A program made the translations under genes and the position numbers. A stretch of DNA of 64,000 nt from Streptomyces caniferus (GTDB lineage: Bacteria; Actinomycetota; Actinomycetes; Streptomycetales; Streptomycetaceae): positions 1,426,001 through 1,490,000 of the forward strand of contig NZ_BLIN01000003.1 in the NCBI RefSeq assembly GCF_009811555.1, given 5' to 3'. Below the pieces are notes generated by a model, which did not search any database, had not been told where the DNA came from, and saw only the letters and a program-made list of their open reading frames with translations. Below are positions 40,088 to 49,849 of this stretch, in pieces. Within the stretch, counting starts at the first letter, position 1; the number at the start of each line of letters is the position of its first letter.

Positions 40088-41441
40088 CCGGCGCCGTCGT
40101 GGCCCCGTCCGCGGTCTCGGCCTCGGCCCGTCGCGCCGTACGCCGGGCCGCCATGAAGGCGTAGACGAGGATGCCGGCGAACAGGAAGAGCACACCCTGG
40201 TAGATCGCGGCGTACCCGGCGCCGGCGACGAGCCAGAAGGTGAAGCCGAAGGCGGTCAGGGCGAGGGTCAGATCGCGGGCGAAGTGGGCGGGGCGGACCT
40301 TGTCGCGGCGGCCGGTGAGCAGGAAGTAGACCTGGGCGCCGGCGGCGAGAAGGTAGGGGACGGTCGCCGAGAAGGTGGTGATCAGGACCAGGATCTCGAA
40401 GACGCCGCCGGCGCCGGTGAGGTAGTTGAGCACCGTCAGCGCACTGGCCAGCACCCCGGCGGCGAGGACACCGAACGTCGGGACGCCGCGCCGCTTGGTC
40501 AGGAACGGCGCGGGGAACAGCCCGTCCTTCGCGGCGGCGTACGGGGACTGGGCGCTCATCAGGGTCCAGCCGTTGAGGGCGCCGATGATCGAGACGACGG
40601 CGGCGAGCGCGACGACCGTGCCGCCCCAGTGGCCGCCGAACATGGCGTTCACCGCGTCGGAGAACGGCGCCTTGGACTTCACCAGCTTGTCGTGGGCGAC
40701 GGTGCCGAAGACGGCGACGGTGCCCAGGAGGTAGACCACGGCGGAGCCGATGGTGCCGAGGACGGTGGCCCGGCCGACGTTCCGCTCCGGGTCGCTGACC
40801 TCGCCCGCGCTCATCGCGGCGGACTCCACACCGACGTACGAGTAGAGGAGGATCGCGGCGGCCGCGGACATCCCGCCGACCGCGCTGCCGCCGCCTTCGT
40901 GGAACGAGCCGAGGTTGGCCGGGTCGAAGAAGAACAGGCCGACGACGGCGATGAAGAGGAGCGGGATGAACTTGAGGACGGTGGAGATCGTCTGGACCAG
41001 GCCGATGTAGCGGGTGCCGGCGAAGTTGGCGAGGGCCGGCAGCCACAGCGCGCCGAGGGCGATCGCGAGGTCGGTGCCGCCGGAGGGGTGGCCGGGGAGC
41101 AGGACGTGGACGTAGCCGACGATGGCGACCGCGAGCGCCGCGTTGCTGACCCAGGTCATGGTCCAGTACGACCAGGCGGAGAGGAAGCCGGCGAAGTCGC
41201 CGAACGCCTCGCGCGCGTAGACGTAGGGGCCGCCGGTGTCCGGGTGGCGCTCGGCGAGCCGTCCGAAGACCAGGGCGAGGGCGACGGCACCGATGGTCAG
41301 TACGCCGAAGGCGACCAGGCTGACGGTGCCGAACGGGGCCACCGAAGCCGGCAGCAGGAAGATGCCACCACCGATGATGTTGCCCATCACCAGGCAGGTG
41401 GCGGTTCCCAGTCCGAAACGGCGGGTGTGCCGGTCGTTCAT
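40017..41441 (-). CDS. APC-family amino acid permease
   Basis: 474 residues from the ATG at 41441. Twelve membrane helices with the APC glycine-rich first helix (TCLVMGNIIGGGIFLLPASVAPFG) and ERHPDTGGPYVYAREAFGDFAGFLSAWSYW. It most resembles the basic amino acid/polyamine antiporter branch (AdiC/YjeM type). The C-terminal tail is long and Ala/Arg/Thr-rich, and it is this tail that overlaps the desaturase gene on the other strand. Confidence 0.9.
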   Translation of the reverse strand: MNDRHTRRFGLGTATCLVMGNIIGGGIFLLPASVAPFGTVSLVAFGVLTIGAVALALVFGRLAERHPDTGGPYVYAREAFGDFAGFLSAWSYWTMTWVSNAALAVAIVGYVHVLLPGHPSGGTDLAIALGALWLPALANFAGTRYIGLVQTISTVLKFIPLLFIAVVGLFFFDPANLGSFHEGGGSAVGGMSAAAAILLYSYVGVESAAMSAGEVSDPERNVGRATVLGTIGSAVVYLLGTVAVFGTVAHDKLVKSKAPFSDAVNAMFGGHWGGTVVALAAVVSIIGALNGWTLMSAQSPYAAAKDGLFPAPFLTKRRGVPTFGVLAAGVLASALTVLNYLTGAGGVFEILVLITTFSATVPYLLAAGAQVYFLLTGRRDKVRPAHFARDLTLALTAFGFTFWLVAGAGYAAIYQGVLFLFAGILVYAFMAARRTARRAEAETADGATTAPATPGDHEEAPRPAASAAAPPRTT

Positions 41442-41794
41442 GACGTGGCGAGCCTCTCGTCGTGCGCTGTGCACCCGGGGTTACCGAGCAATGCACATGG
41501 TCGGCGATCGGCGGCGTCCGCCAAAATCAGCGGGTTTTGTCCTGCGGGGCGGGGTGCGACGACGGAAAACCTTCGGCTGGGGGCGCCTTGCGCCGGAGGT
41601 CGTTCATCACGGGTCCGGTCGGGGGCTGCGGACCCTCGGCCGCCCGGGTCGGACCCCGGCAGCTCGATCTCGCGGGACCACTCGGCGAGGGAGCGCCCGG
41701 TCCGTCGGTCATCGAGGGGCTCCTTGCCGTGGACGGAACCGGGGCGGGGCAGGCGGGCCGCGACGGACGAAGCGGGCAGGTCCGGAAGTGGCGG
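41442..41794. other. Gap with one candidate small minus-strand ORF
   Basis: A 61-codon frame at 41527-41712 (minus) has a good AAGGAG site 8 bases before its ATG and reads MTDGPGAPSPSGPARSSCRG, but its codon bias is weak. The neighbouring frame carries better bias (AEWSREIELPGSDPG), yet has no start and runs on from the aminotransferase stop. A frameshifted relic is possible; no firm gene. Confidence 0.35.
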
Positions 41795-43009
41795 TCAGCC
41801 GCCCGCGGACGTGATGAGCCCGGTCAGCGCGCGCGACAGGGCGGTCAACGCCTCGGTGACGTGCGGGAGTTCCAGCGGGTCCGGCGCGGTCAGGACGCGC
41901 TGTCGCAGCTCCCGGTCGGCGCCGAGCAGTGCCTCGGCGCCGAGGCGTACCCGCAGGGTGCCCGGCGCGTCGCCGAAGCGGTGTCCGCCACGTGCGCCCC
42001 AGGGCGCCAGCTTCCGTTCCAGGGCGTGGGACTCCACGATCCCGCGGGCCGCCAGCGGGCGGCGCAGGGGTTCGAGGTCGGCGTAGAGGTGGCTGCCGGA
42101 GTGCGGCGGGCGGCAGACGGCGCCGGCCTCGGTGACGGTGTGGTGCAGCGCGGCGGCGAGCGTGCCGTACACCCGGGCCATGGTGGCCGTCCTGGCGCGC
42201 ACCTCGTCGGATTCGCCGAGCGCATGGGTGACGGCGCAGCCGACCGGCCCGGGGATCGGCACCGGGATCGCGGTGAGCGCGTCCAGCGCGGCGGCCCGGA
42301 GGACGGTTCCCCGGTCGGTGGCGGGGAAGCGGGCGAGCGCGGCCGGCCAGGAGGCGGGCACCAGAGTGGCCCGCAGATCGGTGAGCACCACGACCTCGTC
42401 GGGGAGCATCTCGGCGGGGCTGACCAGCACGGTGTCGTGCGGATCGTGGAGCAGGTCGCGGCGTGTCTCGTCGCTGATGATCCACAGCCCCTCCTCCGCG
42501 GCCGCCTCGCAGACCTCGTGCAACTGCTCGGGCGCGGGGCAGGTGCCGGTCGGATCGTCGGCGACGGACAGGACCAGGACGCGCGGGCTGTCACCGTGCA
42601 TCCGGGCCCGGCGGACGGTCTCCAGCAGCGCGAACGGGTCGGGCACCCCGCCCGATTCCGCCGGTACCGGCGCGAGGTGCACCGGCCGCCCGAGCAGCCG
42701 GGCGGGCGGCGCGTACCACTCGGAGCAGGGGCGCGGCAGCACCACCGTGCCGTCGGCGGCGGCGTACAGCGCGAGGAGCAGGGCCGGTGCCCCGGGGGCG
42801 ACGAGGAGCCGGTCGGGGGTGGTGGCCTGGCCGCGGCGTGCCCAGTAGCCGCAGGCGGCGGTGCGCAGCGGTGCGCCGCCGCCGGGCGGCTCGGCTTCGG
42901 TGCGGTCCGCGGCCGCGGCGAGGTGCGCGGCGAGTTCCGGGAGGACCGGGAGGCCCACCGGCGGATCCGGGTCCGGCTCCCGCCGCGGATCCGGCGCGGT
43001 CCGCTGCAT
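41795..43009 (-). CDS. Fold-type I aminotransferase-like protein, PLP lysine apparently missing
   Basis: 404 residues from the ATG at 43009 with GGAGG 5 bases upstream; a GTG four codons earlier overlaps that site. The aminotransferase fold is visible: VLVLSVADDPTGTCPAPEQLHEV (domain glycine region), LWIISDETRRDLL (the aspartate contacting PLP nitrogen), then VVVLTDLRATLVPASWPAALARFP, where relatives have a Ser/Arg-Lys-Thr. Here the lysine is alanine, and the protein has a single lysine, far downstream (ERKLAPWG). Likely catalytically inactive or changed in use. Downstream on the same strand from the GNAT gene. Confidence 0.78.
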   Translation of the reverse strand: MQRTAPDPRREPDPDPPVGLPVLPELAAHLAAAADRTEAEPPGGGAPLRTAACGYWARRGQATTPDRLLVAPGAPALLLALYAAADGTVVLPRPCSEWYAPPARLLGRPVHLAPVPAESGGVPDPFALLETVRRARMHGDSPRVLVLSVADDPTGTCPAPEQLHEVCEAAAEEGLWIISDETRRDLLHDPHDTVLVSPAEMLPDEVVVLTDLRATLVPASWPAALARFPATDRGTVLRAAALDALTAIPVPIPGPVGCAVTHALGESDEVRARTATMARVYGTLAAALHHTVTEAGAVCRPPHSGSHLYADLEPLRRPLAARGIVESHALERKLAPWGARGGHRFGDAPGTLRVRLGAEALLGADRELRQRVLTAPDPLELPHVTEALTALSRALTGLITSAGG

Positions 43010-43134
43010 CCGTACCTCCACTCCACGACGGCGGGTCGATCGTGGGCCCTCGTCCGAGAGGCGGCCCCGTCCACCTTGGCAGATCGCGGGGGTGGCGACG
43101 GGGCCGACACGTCAGCGGAGAGGGGGACCGGCGC

Positions 43135-43584
43135 TCAATGCGCCGGGCGGGCGGCGGGGGCCTCGTAGCGGTGCACCGTCACCGTCTCGCCGCCGCCCCA
43201 CTCCTGCCGCTCGGTGGCGCGGCGGAGCCAGCCCAGCCGTTCGTAGAGGCCGATGGCCGCGGTGTCGGTGGCCTTCACGTCCAGCACGGGACGCAGTCCG
43301 CGGGCCGCCGCCTGCGCCGCGGCGGCGCGCAGCAGACGTCCGCCGAGGCCCGAGCCGCGGGCGGCGGGGGCGACACACAGCCGGCCGACCTCGGGGCCGC
43401 ACAGCGCCACATGGCCGACGACCGTGCCGTCCGCCTCGGCGACCCAGGCGGCGGTCAGTCCGTCCGGGGTGAGCCAGCCCGCCGGATCGTCCGGCCAGTG
43501 ATGGGGGTAGCCGCTGTGGGCGTGCACCTCGGCCAGCACGGCCACACAGGCGTCGAGGTCGGTGTCGCGCCGTCTCCTGATCAT
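43135..43584 (-). CDS. GNAT-family N-acetyltransferase
   Basis: 149 residues. The acetyl-CoA binding motif A reads GRLCVAPAARGSGLGGRLLRAAAAQAAARG, with motif B LYERLGWLRR near the end. N-terminal RRRRDTDLDACVAVLAEVHAHSGYPHHW is the variable acceptor part. Substrate unknown. ATG at 43584. The gene lies 125 bases upstream of the aminotransferase-like gene on the same strand. Confidence 0.9.
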   Translation of the reverse strand: MIRRRRDTDLDACVAVLAEVHAHSGYPHHWPDDPAGWLTPDGLTAAWVAEADGTVVGHVALCGPEVGRLCVAPAARGSGLGGRLLRAAAAQAAARGLRPVLDVKATDTAAIGLYERLGWLRRATERQEWGGGETVTVHRYEAPAARPAH

Positions 43585-43716
43585 CCGGGCAGCGAAGCAC
43601 AGACGGCCGGGGCGCGTCAGCCCGTTGTCCGCCGACGGGTGCGCCGTGACGCCGCGCGGGGCCCCTGAGCGGCTCGTTCCTGTCTGTGACGGGAAGTCTG
43701 GGGTACAAGGTGGCGC

Positions 43717-45198
43717 ATGCGATCGCTACTGACCCATCTCGACCGGCGGACCTTCCACCAGATTGCCGCCCGCGAATGGCCGGGCGCCCAGCGGGTGCTG
43801 CCCCGGCTGACCCGCAGCGCCAACCACGGGCTGCTGTGGTTCGGCATCGCGGCAGGCGCGGCCGCTCTGGGCGGCCGGCCGATGCGCCGGGCCGCGCTGC
43901 GCGGTGTGGCATCGCTGGCCGTGGCGTCGGCGACGGTGAACACGCTCGGCAAGCGCTCGGTACGGCGCGAGCGCCCGCTGCTGGACGCGGTGCCGGTCAT
44001 ACGGCAGCTCCACCGGCAGCCCATCACCTCCTCCTTCCCGTCCGGGCACGCGGCCTCGGCAGTGGCCTTCGCGACCGGTGTGGCCTTCGAGAACAAGTGG
44101 TGGGGGCTGGCGCTGGCACCGGTCGCCGCCTCGGTGGCGTTCTCCCGCGTCTATACGGGCGTGCACTATCCGGGTGATGTGCTGGCGGGTGCCGCGCTGG
44201 GGGCCGGCGCGGCGTTCGCGGTCCGGGGTTTCGCGCCGACCCGCGCCCAGCTGGCGCCGCCCGCCAGACCCCGCGCCGAGGCGCCCGCGCTGCCGGGCGG
44301 CCGGGGTCTGGTCGTGGTGGCGAACCAGGGCTCGGGGCAGCGCACGGGCCCCCGCCCGGACCGGACCGAGGAGGTGCACGGGGTACTGCCGCAGGCCGAG
44401 GTGACGCTGTGCGGCGGGCCGGACGGGGAGCCGCTGGACAGGGCCCTCGAGGATGCCGCGGAGCGGGCCAGAACGCTGGGCGGTGCGCTGGGGGTGCTCG
44501 GCGGGGACGGCACCGTCAACGCCGCCGCGGAGGTCGCGTTCCGGCACGGGCTGCCGCTCGCGGTGCTGCCCGGCGGCACCTTGAACCACTTCGCGTACGA
44601 CCTCGGGATCGAGACCCATGCGGCGGCGGCACGCGCCGTGGAGACCGGCGAGGCCGTCTCGGTGGACGTGGCGCGCTTCCGGGCCGGGCCGCATCCGGAG
44701 GCGCGGCACTTCCTCAACACCTTCTCGATCGGCGCGTATCCGGAGCTGGTGCGGATCCGCGAGCGGTGGGCGAGCAAGATCGGCGCCTGGCCCGCCGGGG
44801 TGCTCGCCGCGTGGGAGGTGCTGCGCACCGCCGAGCCGCTGACCCTGCGGATCAATGGCGAGCGGCGCGCCGTGTGGCTGCTGTTCGTCGGCAACTGCCA
44901 GTACCGCGGGCTGGGGTTCGCGCCCGTGCGCCGGCACGACCTGGCCGACGGGGTGCTCGATGTGCGGGTGGTGCACGGCGGCCGGCTGGCCCGCACCCGG
45001 CTGCTGGCCGCGGCCCTGATGGGCACTCCGCGCAGCTCTCCGGTGCTCGGCGAGGCGCGGCTGTCCCGGCTGCGGATCAGCGACCTCCCGGAGGGCACGA
45101 CGCTGGCCTTCGACGGTGAAGTGGTCCCCGCTCCGGCCGAGTTGACGCTCGACAAGAAGAACGAGTCGCTGACGGTCTACCGCCTGTTGCCCGAATGA
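43717..45198 (+). CDS. PAP2 phosphatase fused to diacylglycerol-kinase-like domain
   Basis: 493 residues. The N-terminal PAP2 domain (to about residue 185) has all three phosphatase motifs: KRSVRRERP, SSFPSGHAAS and SRVYTGVHYPGD, between membrane helices. The C-terminal lipid-kinase domain (from about 195) has the ATP-binding GGDGTVNAAAEV and LPGGTLNHFAYDLGI. The pairing would couple dephosphorylation of a lipid phosphate with phosphorylation of a lipid acceptor. It is a recurrent actinobacterial fusion. ATG at 43717; the stop overlaps an operator-like palindrome. Confidence 0.92.
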   Translation: MRSLLTHLDRRTFHQIAAREWPGAQRVLPRLTRSANHGLLWFGIAAGAAALGGRPMRRAALRGVASLAVASATVNTLGKRSVRRERPLLDAVPVIRQLHRQPITSSFPSGHAASAVAFATGVAFENKWWGLALAPVAASVAFSRVYTGVHYPGDVLAGAALGAGAAFAVRGFAPTRAQLAPPARPRAEAPALPGGRGLVVVANQGSGQRTGPRPDRTEEVHGVLPQAEVTLCGGPDGEPLDRALEDAAERARTLGGALGVLGGDGTVNAAAEVAFRHGLPLAVLPGGTLNHFAYDLGIETHAAAARAVETGEAVSVDVARFRAGPHPEARHFLNTFSIGAYPELVRIRERWASKIGAWPAGVLAAWEVLRTAEPLTLRINGERRAVWLLFVGNCQYRGLGFAPVRRHDLADGVLDVRVVHGGRLARTRLLAAALMGTPRSSPVLGEARLSRLRISDLPEGTTLAFDGEVVPAPAELTLDKKNESLTVYRLLPE

Positions 45199-45218
45199 TG
45201 AGACCTCACTCTCATGAT
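45195..45218. promoter_or_regulatory. Palindrome ATGATGAGA-N6-TCTCATGAT
   Basis: Arms match in 8 of 9 positions. It overlaps the stop codon of the PAP2/kinase gene and lies about 135 bases upstream of the methyltransferase start. Candidate operator for the methyltransferase gene. Confidence 0.5.
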
Positions 45219-45351
45219 GCGAGATTGCGGCGTACGGTGTGACCACCACGCCGCAGTGCGGCCGCGCCCTGGTGCGAGCGGCCGCCCGAGCGGCGACCGG
45301 GACGCCGTGCGCTTCCCGGTCACCGCTCCGAAGCATGTGAAGGAGCCGGCC

Positions 45352-46167
45352 ATGCCGCAGGAATCCGCCGTCTACACCCACGGCCACCACGAGTCCGTAC
45401 TGCGCTCCCACACCTGGCGCACCGTCGCCAACTCGGCCGCCTACCTGCGCGATTCCCTCCGGCCGCACATGCACGTCCTGGACGTCGGCTGCGGCCCCGG
45501 CACCATCACCGCCGATCTGGCGGCGCTGGTGCCGGACGGCCGGGTCACCGGCCTGGAGCACGCGCCGGACGTGCTGCGGCAGGCGCGCGCCACGGCCGCC
45601 GACCGGGGCCTGACGAACGTCCGCTTCGCGGTCGGGGACGTCCACGCACTGGACTACCCCGACGACACCTTCTGTGTGGTGCACGCCCATCAGGTGCTGC
45701 AGCACGTCGGCGACCCCGTCCAGGCGCTGCGCGAGATGCGCCGGGTCACCAGGCCCGGCGGGATCGTCGCCGTCCGGGATTCGGACTACTCGGCCATGAC
45801 CTGGTACCCGGAGGTCGACGGGATGGCCGACTGGCTGCGGCTGTACCTGCGGGTGGCCCGCGCCAACGGCGGCGAGCCGGACGCCGGACGGCGGCTGCAC
45901 GCCTGGGCGCGGCAGGCCGGTTTCGCCCCGGACGCGATCACCGCCACCACCGGCACCTGGTGCTACCGCACCCCGCAGGAGCGCGCCTGGTGGAGCGAGC
46001 TGTGGGCGGACCGCACGGTCAGCTCCTCCTACGCGCGGATCGCGGTGGACGGCGGGCACGCCACGACGGAGCAGCTGGACCGGATCGCGCGGGCCTGGCG
46101 GACGTGGGGCGCCGACGAGGACGGCTGGTTCGGCATCCTGCACGGCGAGATCCTGTGCCGCGTCTGA
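45352..46167 (+). CDS. Class I SAM-dependent methyltransferase (UbiE-like)
   Basis: 271 residues from the ATG at 45352 with AGGAG 7 bases upstream. Motif I VLDVGCGPGTITADLAALVPDG, motif II VGDVHALDYPDDTFCVVHAHQVLQHVGDPVQAL and RRVTRPGGIVAVRDSDYSAMTWYP mark the ubiquinone/menaquinone or small-molecule methyltransferase type. The C-terminal part is substrate-specific (AGFAPDAITATTGTWCY). The substrate is unknown. Confidence 0.9.
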   Translation: MPQESAVYTHGHHESVLRSHTWRTVANSAAYLRDSLRPHMHVLDVGCGPGTITADLAALVPDGRVTGLEHAPDVLRQARATAADRGLTNVRFAVGDVHALDYPDDTFCVVHAHQVLQHVGDPVQALREMRRVTRPGGIVAVRDSDYSAMTWYPEVDGMADWLRLYLRVARANGGEPDAGRRLHAWARQAGFAPDAITATTGTWCYRTPQERAWWSELWADRTVSSSYARIAVDGGHATTEQLDRIARAWRTWGADEDGWFGILHGEILCRV

Positions 46168-46260
46168 CGCCGCGTCCGGCGGCCGGGGCGTTCACCCTCC
46201 CCGGTCCGATCATCGCCAAGTGATCGCGCACCCGGTGGGCCCCCAACTAGGGTTGTCCGT

Positions 46261-46632
46261 ATGGACATTCTGGGGACCTCATTGCGGGTGTGCGTCGGCG
46301 ATCTCGATGCGGCGATCGGCGTCTACGAACGACTGACCAACGCCGAGGCGATCCGCTTCCAGCGCGGCGGGGTGGCGGTCGCGGCCGTCGGGCCCTTCTT
46401 CCTGATGAGCGGCCCCGAGGCGGAGCTGTCGGTACTGCGGAAGATCACGGCGACCATCGCGGTCAAGGATGTCGACGACGCGGTGGCCGATCTGACGGCC
46501 GTCGGCGCGGACATCATCGCCGGCCCCCTGCCGACGCCGATCGGCCGCAATCTGGTGGCCCGTCACCCGGACGGTTCGGTCTTCGAGTACGTGGACCGGA
46601 AGCAGGACGGGGAGGCCCAGGGCGTCGCCTAG
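46261..46632 (+). CDS. VOC-family (glyoxalase-like) protein
   Basis: 123 residues, a single VOC module: LRVCVGDLDAAIGVYERLTNAEAIRF, then DVDDAVADLTAVGADIIAGPLPTPIGRNLVARHPDGSVFEYVD. Dimers of such modules form the active or binding site. Metal ligands are not obvious, so it may be a binding protein. ATG at 46261; convergent with the next oxidoreductase. Confidence 0.87.
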   Translation: MDILGTSLRVCVGDLDAAIGVYERLTNAEAIRFQRGGVAVAAVGPFFLMSGPEAELSVLRKITATIAVKDVDDAVADLTAVGADIIAGPLPTPIGRNLVARHPDGSVFEYVDRKQDGEAQGVA

Positions 46633-46685
46633 GGAGACACGCCCTGGGGCCTCCCGCCGTGCTCACCGGTGGCCGTCGACCGCCG

Positions 46686-47609
46686 TCAGGCCACCTCGAG
46701 GACGATCTTGCCGCGGGTCCGCCCGGCCATGCTCCGCCGGAACGCCTCGGCGGCCTCGGCGAGCGGGAGGACCACCTCGACCGGCACGGTCAGCTTCCCG
46801 GCGTCCGCGAGGGCGCCGAGCGCGGTCAGGTCGGCGGTGTCCGGGCGCACCCACACCATGTGGCCGCCCTTGTCCGTGACCTCGCCGTCGGCGATGGACG
46901 CCACCCGGCCGCGGTCCTTGAGCAGCTCCTGCGAGACGTCGACGACGCCACCGCCGACGAAGTCCACGGCCGCGTCGACGCCTTCGGGCGCCAGCGCCCG
47001 CACCCGGTCGGCGAGACCGTCACCGTACGTCACCGGCTCGGCGCCCAGGGACCGCAGGAAGTCGTGGTTGCGCTCGCTGGCCGTGCCGATGACCCGGGCC
47101 CCCTGCGCCACTGCGATCTGGACGGCGAGCGAACCGACTCCGCCCGCCGCGGCGTGCACCAGGACCGTCTCGCCCGCCTTCCCGCCGACCCGCCGGAGCG
47201 ACTGATAGGCCGTCAGCCCGGCGAGCGGGAGCCCGGCGGCCTGCTGCCAGCTGAGCGCGGCGGGCTTGCGGGCCAGGGTCCTGACCGGCGCGGCGACCAG
47301 CTGGGCGTAGGTGCCGTGCTGCACCTCGTCCTTGCGGACATAGCCGATGACCTCGTCGCCGACCGCGTACTCGGTGGCGTCCGCGCCGACCGCCTCGACC
47401 ACACCCGCCACGTCCCATCCGGGAACGAGCGGGAAGTGACCGTCCATCATCGGGTCCAGATAGCCCGCGACGATCTTCCAGTCCACCGGGTTGACCCCGA
47501 TCGCCTTGACCCGGATCAGGAAGGAGTCCGGGCCCACCTTCGGATCGGGCCGGTCGGTGTATTCGAGGACCTCGGGGCCGCCGTAGCTCTTTGCGATGAT
47601 TGCCTTCAT
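46686..47609 (-). CDS. MDR-superfamily NADP-dependent oxidoreductase
   Basis: 307 residues from the ATG at 47609. MKAIIAKSYGGPEVLEYTDRPDPKVGPDSFLIRVKAIGVNPVDWKI is the GroES-like half; NADP binds at VLVHAAAGGVGSLAVQIAVAQGARVIGTAS. Zinc ligands are absent. The sequence pattern fits quinone or enone reductases. A TetR gene lies upstream on the same strand, 120 bases away, and could affect it. Confidence 0.9.
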   Translation of the reverse strand: MKAIIAKSYGGPEVLEYTDRPDPKVGPDSFLIRVKAIGVNPVDWKIVAGYLDPMMDGHFPLVPGWDVAGVVEAVGADATEYAVGDEVIGYVRKDEVQHGTYAQLVAAPVRTLARKPAALSWQQAAGLPLAGLTAYQSLRRVGGKAGETVLVHAAAGGVGSLAVQIAVAQGARVIGTASERNHDFLRSLGAEPVTYGDGLADRVRALAPEGVDAAVDFVGGGVVDVSQELLKDRGRVASIADGEVTDKGGHMVWVRPDTADLTALGALADAGKLTVPVEVVLPLAEAAEAFRRSMAGRTRGKIVLEVA

Positions 47610-47729
47610 GATCCGCCACAACGCGTGACGGCCGGCGATCATTCCATGGGCGCGAACGGTCACCGAAATGGCGTACGGGACTGCGGCGCGGGCGGCGAGC
47701 GGTGCACCGACGGGCGCCGGTCCTGCCGG

Positions 47730-48386
47730 TCAGCCGGGCTGCGCCCCGACCGCGCGCAGCAGGAACGGGAGGAGTTCGCGGATTGCCGCCTCGCCGGACG
47801 AGGGGCCGTCCGCCGGGCCCGGGTGTGCCGCGTCGGGGGTCAGGAAGAGGCGGCTGACCATCGAGCCGACGACCAGGTCGGCCAGCACATGCGCGTCCTG
47901 GAGCGGGGGGATGTCGCCGCGGGCGACCGCGCGGCGCACCACGGCGGCGGCGCGGTCGCGCACCGGCTGGATGATCGCGGTGTCCAGGACGCGGGCCAGC
48001 GCCTCGTTGTGCGCGGCCTCGCCGATCAGGACGTGCAGCAGCCGGCCGCCGGGGCCCTCCAGGGTTTCGGCCTTGTCCCGCAGCAGGGTGGCCAGGTCGC
48101 CTTCGAGGCTGCCGGTGTCCGGCTGGGGGCCGAGGTCGCTCGCCCAGCGGACGGCGGTGCCCACGACCAGGTCCTCCTTGGAGCGCCAGCGGCGGTAGAG
48201 GGTCGCGGTGGACACCCCGGCCCGCTTGGCGACGGCCGCGGTGGTCAGACGGCCGTAGCCGCTCTCCTGGAGGACCGCCACGGTGGCCTCCAGCAGCGCC
48301 CGGTCGCGTCCGGCGTCCCGCGGCCGGCCACGGGCGGGCTGCGGCTCGGCGGCTGCGGGCTGGTTGCTCTCGGTGCGTTCGGCCAC
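47730..48386 (-). CDS. TetR-family transcriptional regulator
   Basis: 218 residues. The HTH is [38 protein letters not shown], followed by a helical ligand-binding domain with the TetR_C type features ([19 protein letters not shown]). ATG at 48386. It is divergent from an aldehyde dehydrogenase gene, with the palindrome GAAACG-N9-CGTTTC between them, the usual layout of a repressor and its target. Confidence 0.92.
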   Translation of the reverse strand: MAERTESNQPAAAEPQPARGRPRDAGRDRALLEATVAVLQESGYGRLTTAAVAKRAGVSTATLYRRWRSKEDLVVGTAVRWASDLGPQPDTGSLEGDLATLLRDKAETLEGPGGRLLHVLIGEAAHNEALARVLDTAIIQPVRDRAAAVVRRAVARGDIPPLQDAHVLADLVVGSMVSRLFLTPDAAHPGPADGPSSGEAAIRELLPFLLRAVGAQPG

Positions 48387-48411
48387 GCCGGGAGTCTACC
48401 GGCAGACTTAC

Positions 48412-48432
48412 GAAACGGAATGTTTTCGTTTC
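48412..48432. promoter_or_regulatory. TetR operator GAAACG-N9-CGTTTC
   Basis: A 21-base palindrome with perfect 6-bp arms lies 17 bases before the aldehyde dehydrogenase start and 26 bases before the TetR start, where a bound repressor would block both genes. Confidence 0.7.
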
Positions 48433-48448
48433 ATGTAGCCTCGCCGCC

Positions 48449-49777
48449 ATGGCACCGCAGACCCTCACCACAGACCTGGACGCCGCCGCCGTCGCCGACC
48501 GGCTCCGCCGCACCTTCGCCACCCGCCGCACCACCACCCCGGACTGGCGGCGCGACCAGCTGACCGCCCTGCGCAGCCTGCTCACCGGCCACAGCGACGA
48601 GCTGCTCGGCGCGCTCGCCGCCGACCTCGGCAAGGGCCCCGAGGAGGCGTACCGCACCGAGATCGGGTTCACCCTCCACGAGATCGACCACACCCTGGCC
48701 CGCCTCGACGAGTGGCTGGCGCCCCGGCCCGCCGAGCTGCCCGACCGGCTGCTCCCGGCGACCGCCCAGGTGGTCCGCGAGCCGCTCGGCGTCGTGCTGG
48801 TGATCGCACCCTGGAACTATCCGCTGCAACTCGCGCTCACCCCGCTGGTCGGCGCGCTGGCCGCGGGCAACTGCGCCGTCGTCAAGCCGAGCGAACTCGC
48901 CCCCGCGACCTCGGCCGCCCTCGCCCGGCTGCTGCCGCGCTACCTGGACGGCGAGGCGGTGGCCGTCGTCGAGGGCGCCGTACCGGAGACCACCGCCCTG
49001 CTGGCCGAGCGCTTCGACCACATCTTCTACACCGGCAACGGGACCGTCGGCCGGATCGTCATGGCGGCCGCCGCGCGCCATCTCACTCCCGTCACCCTGG
49101 AGTTGGGCGGCAAGAGCCCGGTCGTCCTCGACCCCGGCACGGATCTGGCAGCGGCGGCCCGGCGGATCGTGACCGGCAAGTTCCTCAACGCCGGCCAGAC
49201 GTGTGTGGCGCCCGACTACGTCCTGGCGATCGGCGACACCGCCCGTGCCGTCGAGCCGCACCTCGCCGAGGCGGTGCACGAGGTCTACGGAGCCGATCCG
49301 TCCGGCGCCGGCGAGTACGGACGGATCGTCAACGAGCGGCACTTCGACCGGCTCACCGCCCTTCTCGGCAGCGGCCGCACGGTCGTCGGCGGCGCGCACG
49401 ACCGCGTCACGCGCTACCTCGCGCCCACCGTCCTCGCCGATGTCGCCCCCGACGCACCGGTGATGCAGGAGGAGATCTTCGGCCCGATCCTGCCGATCGT
49501 GCCGGTGCCCGACCTGGACGCGGCGATCGCCTTCGTCAACGGGCGCGACAAGCCGCTGGCGCTCTATGCGTTCACCGCCTCCGAGGCCACCAAGCACCGG
49601 CTGCTGACCGAGACCTCCTCGGGCGCGCTCACCTTCGGGCTGCCGGTCGCCCATCTCACCGCGCCCGGCCTGCCGTTCGGCGGGGTCGGCGAGAGCGGGA
49701 CGGGGCGCTACCACGGCGAGTACTCCTTCGACACCTTCAGCCACAGCAAGGCGGTGCTCGACAAGCCGCTGGGGTGA
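48449..49777 (+). CDS. Aldehyde dehydrogenase, class 3 type
   Basis: 442 residues. ALDH landmarks: [45 protein letters not shown], the glutamate in [14 protein letters not shown] and the nucleophile in [13 protein letters not shown]. Length and sequence fit the short class 3 (fatty or aromatic aldehyde) branch. It detoxifies aldehydes to acids and is probably repressed by the divergent TetR protein. ATG at 48449. Confidence 0.93.
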   Translation: MAPQTLTTDLDAAAVADRLRRTFATRRTTTPDWRRDQLTALRSLLTGHSDELLGALAADLGKGPEEAYRTEIGFTLHEIDHTLARLDEWLAPRPAELPDRLLPATAQVVREPLGVVLVIAPWNYPLQLALTPLVGALAAGNCAVVKPSELAPATSAALARLLPRYLDGEAVAVVEGAVPETTALLAERFDHIFYTGNGTVGRIVMAAAARHLTPVTLELGGKSPVVLDPGTDLAAAARRIVTGKFLNAGQTCVAPDYVLAIGDTARAVEPHLAEAVHEVYGADPSGAGEYGRIVNERHFDRLTALLGSGRTVVGGAHDRVTRYLAPTVLADVAPDAPVMQEEIFGPILPIVPVPDLDAAIAFVNGRDKPLALYAFTASEATKHRLLTETSSGALTFGLPVAHLTAPGLPFGGVGESGTGRYHGEYSFDTFSHSKAVLDKPLG

Positions 49778-49781
49778 CCGC

Positions 49782-49819
49782 GGGCTGCACCGGTGGCGCC
49801 CGCGGGCCCGGTGCAGCCC
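49782..49819. terminator. Bidirectional terminator
   Basis: GGGCTGCACCGG (49782-49793) pairs perfectly with CCGGTGCAGCCC (49808-49819) between convergent genes. Confidence 0.8.
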
Positions 49820-49849
49820 CGGGCCGGGTACCGCCCGCGGGACCGGCGG

